A stretch of 64,000 nt of DNA. Source: Bombyx mori (lineage: Eukaryota; Arthropoda; Insecta; Lepidoptera; Bombycidae). Made by a program: the position numbers and the translations under genes. Shown here piece after piece: positions 11,638 through 23,734 of this stretch. The stretch is taken from positions 6,138,001-6,202,000 of the forward strand of contig NC_085110.1 of the NCBI RefSeq assembly GCF_030269925.1. The letters run 5' to 3'. The stretch's first letter is position 1. Each line of letters begins with the position of its first letter. The notes under the pieces were generated by a model that had not been told where the DNA came from, searched no databases, and worked only from the letters and a program-made list of their open reading frames with translations.

Positions 11638-11860
11638 ATTTTTTATTTATTGCTTAGATTTGTGGACGAGCTCGCAGCCCACCTAGCCCATCTACAACGT
11701 AGAGGAGATGGCCACCCTGAGATATCAGTTCTAAGGTCTCAGTATAGTTACAACGGCTGCCCCACCCTTCAAACCGAAACGCATTACTGCTTCACGGCAG
11801 AAATAGGCAGGGTGGTGATTCCTATCCGTGCGGACTCACAAGAGGCCCTACCACCAGTAA
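11638..11860 (-). repeat. Bm1-type SINE, truncated at TTACTGG
   Basis: T-rich tail at left, then the Bm1 body on the minus strand; its 5' end is at TTACTGGTGG (11860), the same internal point as four other copies. The 155-codon frame over it is a shadow of the repeat. Confidence 0.85.
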
Positions 11861-13689
11861 ATCGGTCTCGGATCTCTCAACAAAAAAAAAGAATTAATAT
11901 AGTACATATTTCATTGGTAACTAAATCCTTTACCTCGATATATTTGATACTGTATTTACACCGCAAGATATTTCGTTACTTGACTACGACGACGCCAGCC
12001 GAGCTTGTCAAAATAGTACATTCGTGGTCCATCTTACTCGACAAATGCACCCACGTCGTATATTGATTGATCACCAAATAAATAACAATCAAATAGCACG
12101 GCTAGAGAAAACAATATGTCGAATTACTATTTTCAACACCTACGGCATCCAACAAACAAAGATACAAATGAAGGGTATTGTTAAAACTTTTGACGAACAA
12201 TAATTGACAGGTGATTTTTATTGTGACATAGTTTTGAATAGAAATCGTACCAGTTATTCTAGAACTCTTGTCTTTGCCATAAAAGCACATTATATGAAAT
12301 GGATATTAAACTCACAAAGAAAAAAGATTAATCGCGTGTACTTCCAATTTTATTATTGTTATTTTTTATTAGTTTAACACGATTGGATAAAATCTACACA
12401 CATTTAAAATTTAACTAAAATAGAAAAAATGAATATAATAATATTATCGAATTCACCCTTTTGGGTGTGAATGCAACTTGCATGGCTTGCATGGTCGATT
12501 GTGAAGTCGTCAGAGGCTGACTTTTATTTATTAAATATTACAATAACAATAGAGATGTACAAACTATGAACATAAAAAAAACTGCAAATAAAAACTAACG
12601 AAAAACATTCAACAATTAAAAAAAAAGAGGAAAATTAACGCTCAAAAAAATCAAATGACGTCAAATGAGGAAATTGTTTTGACGTGAGCTTTTAATATGA
12701 CAGACGGCGTTAAGATATTAAAAAAAATTAATTACGTTAGTTTTTCTATTTCCATAGTAGTTTGATGACACCACAGATTGTTACTGGACAGCAAGCAATC
12801 CTATGAGTCTTATGCAGCTGCTGTGTTAGCAATGATTTGAAGAATAAGTTAAGTAAAGGACACGTTTTTTTTTAAGGGATTTTTGACCTGGTAACTAAGA
12901 CCTTTAGTTTAATTCTTATTTTAATTTTAATGAAATCATTTTTAAATGAAAAAACGTTGTTTAACATGAAACATGACTTGAAATGAAATGAAATAAAAAT
13001 GAAATTAAATGAGATAAGATTATATGGGATGAAATATAATCTCAGTAAAATGGTGATCATTTACTGAGACTTTTTCAGTGAACTTTTTAGAGGACCGAAA
13101 AGTTACGTTCAGCGACTTTGTTTCATTTTCTCACATTTGTGCACTTTCACAGATACTAAACAATTAATAAACCACCCTTATTACACATTTAAACGCGAAG
13201 AAACACTAAATAGACAAAATAAAACAAATCACACAACTTTACTCCTCGCGTTCCCGCCAAAAAGTCCCAAAGGACACGTATCAATAAACAAGAGAATGTG
13301 ATCCGGCCGTATATAAAATGAATGTAAGTTGCTTTTTCCGGTTCCTGTTTTGAATGGAATGATTCAAAATCGTGAGTTGATAATAGTAGTAGGAAGGAAA
13401 TTGTGATTCTCAAAAATAAATGGGTTACTGTTTTTGGTAACAAAAGAAGAAGTCCGTGGCTTCGTTGATGGTGGGAGGGGAGCGGGCGCGCCGCCTGCGT
13501 GCACCTGGTAGCACAGGCGCGGGCCGATCATTAAAAATGTTTATTTAAAAATCCGACCGCTTAACGTGAACTCCTATACAAAACTGAACAATTCACTATT
13601 AAAGCCAAAGCGTAAGTGATTCAAAATTATTTTTATTAATTTGAGAACTCGATGTAAACAATAAGAAAATCTTATATATATCTCTTATA
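11861..13689. other. No gene recognised; one GC-rich pocket
   Basis: Mostly AT-rich. At 13465-13540 the composition switches sharply to GC (GGAGCGGGCGCGCCGCCTGC), about 150 bp downstream of a TATA-like GTATATAAAATG at 13309-13320. A promoter or first exon is conceivable, but no coding frame or splice signal supports it. Confidence 0.4.
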
Positions 13690-13976
13690 TCTATATATAT
13701 AAAAATTTAACACTCGCTAAAACTCGAGAGCGGCTGTACCGATTTGGCTAATTTTGGTCTTGAATTATTTTTGGAAGTCCAGAGAAGGCTTAAAAGGTTG
13801 ATAAATATGAAAATGCTCGGAATTAAATAAAAATAACAATTTTGTTTTTCCTTTGATGTGTCCCCGTCGGACGGATTCCTTTTGTTTGTTTTAAGTTTAT
13901 TTTATAAAAAAGCTTAGGTACTCCATACATCCTCATTTATCGACTGAGGCACTACGAAGTCTGCCGAGTCAGCTAG
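13690..13976 (+). mobile_element. Helitron-like non-autonomous element, family F2
   Basis: Starts TCTATATATATAAAA, contains the family blocks AACTCGAGAGCGGCTG and GATTTGGCTAATTTTGG, and ends GTCAGCTAG followed by T. Near the 3' end a short GGCA...TGCC stem lies a few bases before CTAG. TC start, CTAG end and an A/T insertion site fit Helitrons. Other copies are at 21389 (+) and 35464 (-). Confidence 0.7.
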
Positions 13977-15469
13977 TTGAAAATAAAATAAGAATAAACA
14001 ATAAAACCAATTTTTGAACAGGACAATAATAAACCAATTTTATTGAAAAATCTATTTAAAGTTTATCTTAGAGACATAAATATGATGTTCGCATTATTTG
14101 TTTAGCAAAATTGTAATGCAATTATATCATATCTACGTGCACTTATGTGACAAATAAATCTGCCATTCGTATGTTGACTATGCACATTAATTGGTTAAAT
14201 TAGATAAAGTTATTTACAGCAATTAATTATGATCGATAACTTTGATCAATGATCATGTCGAGAGGTCTTTGCTAGTTATTTATGTACCTGCATATTTGTT
14301 GCATAACATCGTCCCGCGTCTACAAGCGCTCTGTCTATTTTCCTAATGTGTCGGAGCGCTCTCTCGCTCTACAGTGCTTTTTAACATAACAAAGATCTTC
14401 CTGAAATATCAAGAGCATATCAATAAAAGCATTAACAGATTCAAAAGAATAATCCTTCACTTTATTTATTCATATCATCAGAATTTTATCTAAAACAAAT
14501 TTTAATGCGGCTTCTGATAAACGTTATGGAATTTTAACTCGGGATAATCTAACATTCGTCGAGACAAATTTTATGGCTTGCCACGACAATATTATAGCAC
14601 AGATAAAATATAAAACTACGGACTAATTTTAAATATGTCAACACAATGTAAAAGTTCGTTAGGGCTGCGGCTGCGACGGATTTTAAATATGTTTGTTCAA
14701 CAATAAAGGCGCCTAAGGACACTAAACAACGTCATAAAAAGTTTAAAAAGCTCTCAGTAGATCAAACAGGTCGAACCGTGTCGGTCGACAGACGGCGCGG
14801 TGTCATATTACACTCTAAGAACTTTTGGATGGGTCACATTTGTCCTGAATAATAAACACCAGATTGGTGTCAAAAAGAACACTTTTTATTATACCGACAA
14901 ACCGTAAAGCCCCGTTCCTGCGCTGAACGAGTGTTTGTTTTTAATAAATCATCCGCGAAGGTTACCCTGGCCTTTGATCTGCCGATACATGTTTTACATT
15001 TTCCTTCTAAATTATTGTTTTAATCTTATATTAATTTTAACTCACAACAACTTTAGCGTCGTGGTTAACGTATTGTAATAAGTCAGTTTATGTGTAACTT
15101 TTCTAAATATCATTAAATATTTTAAAAGTCTTCTCTATTATATTACTACGAAGGCATATTTCGAAATTTCTGTACCAGCATCGTTTATTGAATAATAAAG
15201 TAAAGTTTATTATAGCGTTTCTCTGATAGCTTAAGCTATTGGCATTAATAATTTGGATATCATGTCTCAATTTGTGATCTTTATTTACATTGCCACTTTA
15301 CTTAAGAACAAAACCAAAATGAAAATGATGTCTACTGCTGGTTGATGGAATTATACATATAGCCACTTTTAGTGAACTTAGTTATTTAAATAAAGGAGAC
15401 ATTCAAATGCAACAGTGATTGCACATAGGTACAATAAAGAATTCGCTAGTTATATCTATGAGTATACAC
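13977..15469. other. No gene or repeat recognised
   Basis: AT-rich with no long frames. GC-richer bits near 14320-14370 and 14770-14810 match nothing that I know. Confidence 0.5.
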
Positions 15470-15695
15470 CGGTGTAGTCGTATCGAGCGATACGACTTTG
15501 ACGGTGTTCGAATGCTTTAACTGCAGGCACCAATTTTTTTTTTCCACGAAAGCCGTACTTACCACCTGTTCACGAATTACTTTCATAATAAAAGAATAAC
15601 ATCGTATAATAAAAATTAATAGCTGTAAAAATATTATATACGTCACTACTGGTGGTAGTATGTGGTAGGCGGTAGGACCTCTTGTGAGTCCGCGG

Positions 15696-15920
15696 CGAAA
15701 CCTCGTCGCGGTGTTGGGGCAGGACCTCTCTTTGAGGGCTATCGTCGCCCGTATGGTAGAGGACCGGAGTTCGTGGGAGGCCATGGCTAGGTTCTGTGAC
15801 TTGGTCATGGCGCTTCGTGAGGCTGAGGAGCGCGAAAGGGAATGGGATCCCTCTTCGGCTCCTCAGCGCAGAAGGCGGGGTGGACGGCGCGTGCGAGAGG
15901 CCGCCGCTCAGCCCTCGTAG
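15696..15920 (+). pseudogene. R1-clade ORF2 C-terminus (partial)
   Basis: About 74 codons read NLVAVLGQDLSLRAIVARMV, then SWEAMARFCDLVMALREAEE and an Arg-rich end, closing with TAG at 15918-15920. In R1-type elements the second open reading frame ends with a comparable block: LG--LSL--I---M, a W, FC--VM, and a charged REAEERERE helix. The endonuclease and reverse transcriptase domains are absent, so this is an inert tail. The frame appears to continue upstream into the SINE only by chance. Another non-LTR clade with a similar tail cannot be excluded. Confidence 0.6.
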
Positions 15921-15926
15921 GGACTA

Positions 15927-15960
15927 TCGAGTGCCGGGTGCGGGGGCTCCCGGCACTCGA
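15927..15960 (+). other. Perfect 12-bp hairpin in the R1-like 3' UTR
   Basis: TCGAGTGCCGGG (15927-15938) pairs with CCCGGCACTCGA (15949-15960) around a 10-nt loop, seven bases after the stop codon. A structured 3' UTR is what the retrotransposon polymerase recognises in R1/R2-type elements; a role here is inferred. Confidence 0.7.
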
Positions 15961-16606
15961 CTGTTGGTCCGGTGGTGAAGCGGTGCAAGGTGGCTCCTGT
16001 GCGCCGCTCACGGTGTGTCGCCCGAGACGAGGTTCCACGGGATTTTCCCGGGGATGAAATCCCGTCTTAACATTAGTACGGGTACCGCCTAAGGCGAGAC
16101 TTTCGGCGCGCATCGCGGTACCGTAAGTTTCGTGTAGTCGGTGTGGTGGAGCTCGATGGGGTTTAGTCGGTAGTCGTTCTGCGGGGCATGTGCTTCGCGC
16201 GCCTTTTTCAAGGCGTAGTCTCCTGTGAGAAATTGGGGGAGGTGAAGGACCTCGGCCCTTCTCTTCTCCCCTTCTTCTTCTCAGGAGGCGCCGGAGTCCG
16301 ACATAACCCGGTTCGTTACCCCCCTCGACCGGGTATCCGTAAATGGATTCCCCAGCGTTAAAAAAAAAAAAAAAGGACCTCTTGTGAGTCCGCGCGGGTA
16401 GGCACCACCACCCTACCTATATCTGCCGTGAAGCAGTAATGCGTTTCGGTTTGAAGGGTGGGGCAGCCGTTGTAACTATACTGAGACCTTAGAACTTATA
16501 TCTCAAGATAGGTGGCGCATTTATGTCGTAGATGTCTATGGGTTCCAGTAGCCATTTAACACCAGGTCGGCTGTGAGCTCGTCCATCTATCTAAGCAATA
16601 AAAAAA

Positions 16607-17769
16607 GTTAATAATAATTGTTCCGTCTTTAGAATCAAAATGTCTGATAATTCAGCTACTGAAATAAGCAAAGTTGTAGTTGGTAGCACCTATACCGTTA
16701 GGAAGTCATATGTAAATGAGTTATTTATATTAGGTTTAATGGAAGTATAAATTTAAATTAGCGAACCCGACACTCGTCTGAAATCCGAAGAATCTTTTAT
16801 TACTTTTTTATTTGCTGTAGACTAAATCGTGAATCGAAACCATTCCCGAATTTACATGAATGCACATAAAAAAAACATCAAAATCGGTCCAGCCCTTTAG
16901 GAGGAGATCACTAAGAACACACGCACAGAACATATTAACATTCAGAAGAAGTCTCCTCATATGACTAAATTTTAAGGAATAGTTTCCAAGGATTTAAATT
17001 TATTACTTAAAAACTTTTTGTGTTTTTTCCACTGTATTTTATGTCATTTGACAATTTTAAGCGCTTACTATGTTCATTAAGAATATTCTAATGATACCCA
17101 CTTGAGCAGAAGTATAAAATGTTATGCTTAAAAAAGCAATTGAAGATCTCATTGTCTCGAATAGGTAGCTAGAAGTCGCAACACTATTGGCCATTAAAAT
17201 TAAAATAAACATGGTAGAAAGTTAAAGTTTCCGTGTTAATTAATTAGAAGGGATTTGCGTGCACCTGTGAGAAAGCGGCTGTAGAGAGGATGTGCCAGAA
17301 TGCGAATCGTTCACGAATCGCGATTTCAAGGAAACCTCAGCAATACAGGTACCTAGAATGCCTCATTAATTAGCATATTTTATTATATGTATTTAAATAT
17401 ACTAACGCTTAAGCAGCAAAACGATATCAAATTACTACACTATCATTCGATGACACGGAAATAATGAAAGATACATACACAAGGTAAAAGATCTTCGTAA
17501 ATTTTCTCGAATGCATCTTGTAATTTAAAAACTGTGAACATATAAAAAATATCTAATTAATTGATAAATAATAATTGTTTGGGTCAATACATTGAAGTGC
17601 AATGCACCTAATTTAATAGATTATTTACTGGTGATGAGCTTTATTAATCTTGCACAAAGATTAGTTGTATCAGAGTGACCTGTTTAATTGTTTATAAAGT
17701 AAATACATTTTCTATGAGCATTGAATTTAGGTTTCAACATTATAACGTAATTTAAGTTATATTTTATGA
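16607..17769. other. No gene or repeat recognised
   Basis: AT-rich sequence with short frames only. Confidence 0.5.
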
Positions 17770-17850
17770 TTACTTGGCTCACCTGCTCTTAAGTGATTGC
17801 TGGATCCTATGGTCTTTACAATATAAATTTCGCCGCCCCACATCTTGAGA
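17770..17850 (-). repeat. Decayed Bm1-type tail fragment
   Basis: GGCTCACCTGCTCTTAAGTG, then CTATGGTCTTTACAATATAAA and CGCCGCCCCACATCTTGAGA keep the order of a minus-strand Bm1 3' region. Older than the intact neighbour at 17911. Confidence 0.5.
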
Positions 17851-17910
17851 CTACTCATACTAGCTCACAAGATGCTAGTCTTTTTTTATCGCTTTTAACG
17901 TATCATCAAC

Positions 17911-18352
17911 CGCTTATATGGACCGACGAGCTCACAGTCCACCTCGTGTTAAGTAGGTAGTTACTGGAGCCCATAGACATCTACAACGTAAATGCCGCCA
18001 CCCACCTTGAGATATAAGTTCTAAAGTCTCACAATAGTTACAACGGTTGCCCAACCCTTCAAACTGAAACGTATTACTGCTACACGGCAGAAATAGGCAG
18101 GGTAAAATGGTACCTACCCGTGCGGACTCACAAGAGGTCCTACCACCAATAATTACGGAAATTATAATTTTGCGGGTTTGATTTTATTACATGATGCTAT
18201 TCCTTCGCCGTGGAAGTCAATCGTCAGCATTTGTTAAGTACGTATTTCATTAGAAAAATTGCTACCCGCCTACGGGATTCGAAGACCGGTGTTGCATCGC
18301 TCGACACAAATGCACCGGACTTCTTATTCTTTAGGCAACGATGACTTCTATT
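17911..18352 (-). repeat. Bm1-type SINE, full length
   Basis: Contains tail, body, AT-rich linker and tRNA-like head (18270-18352, reading GGCCTAAAG-like and GGTCTTCGAATCCC-like on the minus strand). One of the most complete copies in the window. Confidence 0.88.
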
Positions 18353-18664
18353 CTATTTTAGTTTATTAATAATAAAAATATATTTTATTAAACAATCAGA
18401 ACTCTAAAGCTCATTTTACGATGAATCCCTTAGTATAATTTTTTACGACACCCACTGAAAGAGACACAGCCAAAATTTGTTCATTCTTGTGACTACTTCT
18501 ATTCCGTTTGTCTAAAGCGTAACATTATTTAATAAGATACAAGCGCGTGTAAACTGACACGTTTAATAACTTATAAAAAATTATATAGCCCATATATATG
18601 TATAATCTCTTAAAAATCTTAAATAAGAAAATAATCCTGAATATTAAGCAACGTTTTGGCTTTA

Positions 18665-18750
18665 CATTGCCTCTGCATTGCCGATGTCAATGAGCAACGG
18701 AGACCATTTACCAGGTCATTATCAACTGCCTTCGAAGGCAATAAAAAATA
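18665..18750 (+). repeat. Decayed Jockey/CR1-like 3' tail
   Basis: CTCTGCATTGCCGATGTCAATGAG-like text, CAACGGAGACCATT and AAGGCAATAAAAAA follow the order of the better preserved tails at 39.3-41.4 kb. Confidence 0.5.
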
Positions 18751-20575
18751 TAACAATATATTAGTGCAAAAAGTTTATCGTATATTAGGTCTTTTGCCCA
18801 TATTTATTGTATGTAGCTAAAGGTAACAACACATTTTATTAGTTGCCTTTGTGATCTGATATCTTTTTGAATTATTGCGTCTACAGATTTAATTATGTTA
18901 TTCCGCTTTCTCATTATCACATTTTTTGTTATATCGAGTATTAGGTCTACAGTTCCATTCGCTTGAAATTGGAGTAAGACGAATACTCTTGAAATTAAAA
19001 CTTTTGTTGTATATTTTCTTGTTTTATACATTTAAGTATCGAAACGATTGTATTGTCTCATTAGAAGTCAGAAGAGGGAGATCATTTTGCACCATTGTAG
19101 TTGATATAAATCATATTTTGAGTCATATGATAAATTTTGTCAACAGAGTAATTTTTCGTTACTTCTTAAGACTTTTAAGTGATCCTCGAATTAACTTATC
19201 CATAAAATATCTATAATGCCCCTTTGATCTGTTACAGTTTAATAGTAATTTAAATGGGAACTTTTTTAATCCCAACAGTTTACAGGGTTTGAATCAACTT
19301 TTTTTTGTCGTACTGTTAACATTTAAATTTAGCTTATTTTTCCGCTGTTTGTAAAATTGCTGTAACATGTCATAATGTGTTTTAAGAGATGTACATGCCT
19401 GTAACTGGCTTACATACCAGTACTTAATTTTATACATGTAATTTTAAGCTTGAATGTTTTGTGTGTATTGCTGTTGGTGTGTCTAAATAAATAAATAAAT
19501 AAACTTTGCAGGAAATTAACTTTAATGACGTTTAACTGCATTGTACGTGTAGAAAATTCTGAATAATTAAAAAGACCCCCTTTTCTTTAAATAAGATATT
19601 CAAATTGTGGCTTTCCTTCACTGAAAATGGACGTATATTAGACAATTTCGGAAATATTGCATTACAAAACAATATTTTTGTGATTATTATGATATTATGT
19701 TTTTGAACGATATGTCTTTTACTTGTGATATTTATTTGCAGGTTATTTACCACGAATAGTACATTGTATTGATTTTTTCAAATAAATGTGTATGCTAATT
19801 TCGTCAGTTCAGGTTAACAAACTAAGTATCGATTTTTTCAAAATATAATTGCTTTACAGTCGATTAGTCTTTGCGACGTTTTTGACTGGTTTCACTTTAT
19901 TATTTCGCTAGTTTTTTTTTACAATAAAACAATTATTTTTCCAATCAAAATAGTCTAGAGGACGTAATTACCCTTTGGTCGAGAGTAATATAGTTGTTTC
20001 AGAGTTTTAAAATAGTAATCAAAACTTTTATTATTTTTAAACTATTAGATACATATTTCATAATATAACTTCAAAGATCCTTATTGCTAAATTAAAAATA
20101 CGCCATTTGAAATTAAAAGATACCTTTCATCTCCTCAGACTGTATAATCCGGCTTTAGTCATGAAACCTCTTTTTCTGTAAAACCAGTTCTCTTTCTTTC
20201 ACATATAATATGTACCTATAAACCAAATGTTGTTACAGTTATTTTTAGTGAAAACCTGCATTTTTAAATAATAACAAAAATCACAAGTAAATTGTACAGT
20301 TTTCTTTTTGGAACTTGTATTTTTTCCTTCACTAGTATTGGTGTAGTATTTTTTTTATAATTAGCTGCTAGTGGCCAGGGTGACTCTGGCAGATGGTGTG
20401 GCTACAGAAATAGCATACAAATGCTCTTATCAAATTAGCTATACTTTAATAAAATGTTGTTAAAAACGAGTAAGAACATAGTCTTGCGACAAAGAGATCC
20501 TTTTCGTTACGACACTCCAATTCCAAGGAGTATATATCCCTGCATTGTTGTAAGTCATAGTATAATTATCTACAT
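18751..20575. other. No gene recognised
   Basis: AT-rich, short frames only. A small AAAT microsatellite sits at 19485-19503, just after a T/A-rich stretch that could be an old retroelement 3' end. Confidence 0.5.
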
Positions 20576-20642
20576 AGTATAATAAAATTTACTAAAATTT
20601 TAGTAAATTTACTAATTTTAGTAAATTTACTAAAATTAAAAC
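20576..20642. repeat. Cluster of AT palindromes
   Basis: TTTACTAAAATTTTAGTAAA and partial copies (TTTACTAATTTTAGTAAA) follow each other, giving overlapping self-complementary units of 18-20 bases. Confidence 0.8.
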
Positions 20643-21388
20643 AAATAATTAAATAGATTTCTAATTAATTATTTTTCACTATCTAAGAGTTATAATTTAA
20701 GTTTATTTAGTCTATTCTGTTATCAATTATGTTAAATATATCTAATTTCAGCATTTTTTTAGCCCTCTACAAGTATACTAAAGTTAAAAGCATTTGATTA
20801 TTTTATTTCCAAAATGCCTTTTAATGTACTTAGTAACATGCAGAAGTATATGTTTTTAAACTCTTTAGTTTTAAATAGCCTCAAAATGTTATTACTATTC
20901 GTTTCTGCAAAGCACGACAAAGTCGTTGGGCGTTTTATAGTCTCTAATATAGATAATAATTTTACGAGTAAGTACTGACCTCTTTTAAATTGCATAATCT
21001 GTTTGTTGGAATATTTTAAGCATTGATGTACCTACTTTTTATTATCTAACTAGGTACAAGAGACGTGCGAGACTTTTAACGTATCATCAATCTCTTGGTT
21101 TCAACACAGCTCTACGGAGTAAAGCAAACAAATGCGTAATTCGCACTATTCTCTTACGGGGAAATGGGCTATAATTTTGCGTAGCGAGTTTTTTCTCGGC
21201 GTTGTATCGTGCAAAAATAACTAATATCGACGTCGGCGTTAAGTGCTAGACGACAGTCGAATAAACACAGAGCGGCCGCCTCAAGGACGATCTTGTTCTA
21301 TTGCAGCATCCCACGCTGTATGAGCACGGTAATTCATACTAGCCAGCTCACAGTATGCCGAAACTATATTTTAACCAATTACGTACCA
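20643..21388. other. No gene or repeat recognised
   Basis: AT-rich sequence, short frames only. Confidence 0.45.
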
Positions 21389-21659
21389 TCTACATATATA
21401 AAAATGAATTGCTGTTCGTTGGTCTCGCTAAAACTCGAGAACGGCTGGACCGATTTGGCTAATTTTGGTCTTGAATTATTTGTGGAAGTCCAGAGAAGGT
21501 TTAAAAGGTGAATAAATCTGAAAATGCTCGGAATTATATAAAAACAAACAATTTTGGTTTTTCCTTAGATGTGTCCCCCCTGTCGGACAGATTCCTTTTG
21601 TTTGTTTTAGGTCTTTTCTTTATCGATTGAGGCACTACGAAGTCTGCCGGGTCAGCTAG
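21389..21659 (+). mobile_element. Helitron-like non-autonomous element, family F2
   Basis: TC start preceded by A, blocks AACTCGAGAACGGCTGG and GATTTGGCTAATTTTGG, CTGCCGGGTCAGCTAG end followed by T. Same family as 13690 and 35464. Confidence 0.72.
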
Positions 21660-22260
21660 TATGAAATAATTTTGAGATGAATACTAGTTATTAGAGACAA
21701 AATAAAAATGTCGGAGAACAAAATTATTGTGAGAAGTTGGTGTACATATATCCATGAAGCAATTTTATGAAAACAATTGGATTTAAATAATCAACTAAGA
21801 GGTTGTAACATAAAAACTAATTGAAAGGTCTTTTTCATTAATAACAAAACAATCTTACTGCCTTGTGTGTGCTTAATAAATATTAAAAACAAATTTTAAT
21901 GAAACAGTTTTAACCGAGCTCGAGGCATTTATTGCAAATTCTTTTTTATTTGGGCATTTTCTACAGGTACGTAGAAAAGTATTTGGTACTCAACATGCGC
22001 TCACTAGAAAATTCCTAAGGAAAAATGAATAACGTCCCGTAATAAAAATCCACCCACAAATTTTATACATTTGCGTGCTCACTGACTCATTTATGTTAGA
22101 ATGTTTTTGACCTCCTTTGGGCATTTAAAATTTGTCGACTGTGAACTGTACTATGAAGTTTACAAAATAAGGTATTTTTTCAAACTGCATCTCCTTTTAT
22201 GATGACATAATTTTTGTTAAACAAACATCATAGTATGAAATTAAAAGAGATTTCCAAATA

Positions 22261-22677
22261 CTAGAGGTCCCGCAGTAGTCGAAATTCGACTATAATTAAT
22301 TGGAATTGTAAGTTTGTACACTATTATGATTGTATTTTATACTTCTACTATAATCACAAATTTCGCCAAGACTACACTATAAAAAATATGAACAAAGACA
22401 AACAATATTTAATTTCAATTTGATAACAGACGTCAATAACAAAACTTTGACAATAAATATTATGCATGCGTGTGTGCGTCAAATACATGGTATGTAGTCT
22501 GTGTAATATTTTCTTTATTGATTTTCTGTATCTTTTATGCATTAGTTTAAAAAAATATTAGCATTGTGCACTTCTTCTCGATATTCTCTATAAGTGTGGG
22601 AAGTTTCATATTCCTCCGTCCGCGCAATTTTCGTAAACACGGATACAAAGTTTTTCCTTCACGTATTAATATACAGA
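22261..22677 (-). mobile_element. Helitron-like non-autonomous element, family F3
   Basis: Read on the minus strand it runs from TCTGTATATTAATACGTG to CTGCGGGACCTCTAG, with A before the TC and T after CTAG. A hairpin, TAGTCGAATTTCGACTA, lies about 11 bases before CTAG, the classic Helitron 3' arrangement. It encodes no protein. It is inverted relative to the copy at 22948. Confidence 0.75.
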
Positions 22678-22947
22678 TTAATAATAGTTAACTAGTTTCT
22701 GATGTAACCTCAAGTTTTAAATAAAATAATACGCACACAGCTCGACTCTTAGACCGTTCAAAGCCCATTAGAAACGGTGCTGAACGAACATGAATAATTG
22801 AATAACATCTTTCAGTTCACGTAAAATATTAGAACGTTAAGCGAAATCGATCAAGTGGATTGAGTATGTTCGTCAAGTGATCACGTTGCAGATTCAATCA
22901 GCTGAATAAATTTGATTCGATACCAGTGTTTTTCGTAACATACAAGG

Positions 22948-23373
22948 TCTATGTTATAATAATTAATATTAATACGTGAAGCAAAAACTTTGTATCCCTT
23001 TTTACGAAATTTACGCGGACGGAGGAGTGTGAAATTTTCCACACTTATAGAGAATATAGAGAAGAAGTGCACAATGCTAATATTTTTTCAAAATAATGCA
23101 TAAAAGATACATTAAGTCAACAAAGAAAACATTACACACACTACATACCATGTATTTGACGTATACACGCATGCATACTATTTATTGTCAAACTTTTGTT
23201 CTTGACCTCTGTTGTCAGATTGAGATTAAATATTGTTTGTCTTTGTTAATATTTTTATAGTGTAGTCTTGGCGAAATTTGTGATTATAGAAGTATAAAAT
23301 ACAATCATAATAGTGTACAAACTTACAATTCCAATTAATTATAGTCGAATTTCGACTACTGCTGGTCCTCTAG
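22948..23373 (+). mobile_element. Helitron-like non-autonomous element, family F3
   Basis: About 400 bases match the 22261 copy in opposite orientation, ending with the same hairpin and GGTCCTCTAG then T. The 5' boundary is uncertain: similarity is clear from about 22971, while the nearest TC (22948) is preceded by G, not A. Confidence 0.7.
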
Positions 23374-23734
23374 TAATAATTAATTACCTTTAAACGGTTA
23401 GCGTTTTATGGACATGTCGCCTTTTCTCATTCAAAGTGTACAATTTCCAAAAATATTCGAAATTGAGTTAATACGCGTAAACATTTGGTATCACCAGAAT
23501 TTTTCTCATTAATACTGTCAAAAGAGCGTAGTTTAGCATTAGTTTTTTTTTTTTAGTTTACCTATGTTTTGACTACTATTAACAAAATTAATACATAATT
23601 TTATCTTTAAAAGACAGATAATGTAATTGGTAAAAAATAAAAAAATTAATGTTACAAAGAATATTAAAAATATTACATGTTAAACCTTTAAAACACTCTC
23701 CTGTTAAATTAGTAATTTTTGAGATTATACAGTT
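23374..23734. other. No gene or repeat recognised
   Basis: AT-rich spacer between Helitron-like and RTE-type remnants. Confidence 0.45.

Larger units (their letters stand above)
15695..16373 (+). mobile_element. 5'-truncated R1-clade non-LTR retrotransposon
   Basis: A 679-bp GC-rich insert carries the end of an ORF2-like frame, a roughly 440-bp 3' UTR and a 15-base A run (16360-16374). It lies inside a Bm1 SINE in the same orientation, between 21-bp direct repeats. The composition is far from the AT-rich surroundings. The R1-clade label rests on the C-terminal protein motif only; a TRAS/SART- or R1-like relative is possible. Loss of the 5' part is the common outcome of target-primed reverse transcription. 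Confidence 0.75.
15470..16606 (+). repeat. Bm1-type SINE split by an R1-clade insertion
   Basis: The head and linker occupy 15470-15694 (a GGTGTTCGAATG B-box equivalent at about 15500) and the body resumes at 16375-16606, ending in CAATAAAAAAA. The 21 bases 15674-15694 are repeated exactly at 16374-16394, which marks the target duplication created by the insertion between them. Confidence 0.85.

Noticed and set aside
11599..12066. 155-codon open frame
   Set aside because: Runs through a minus-strand Bm1 copy; the same residues arise from other Bm1 copies, so it is a repeat shadow.
15805..16113. 102-codon minus frame in the R1-like insert
   Set aside because: Antisense to the ORF2 end and the 3' UTR; GC-rich shadow frame.
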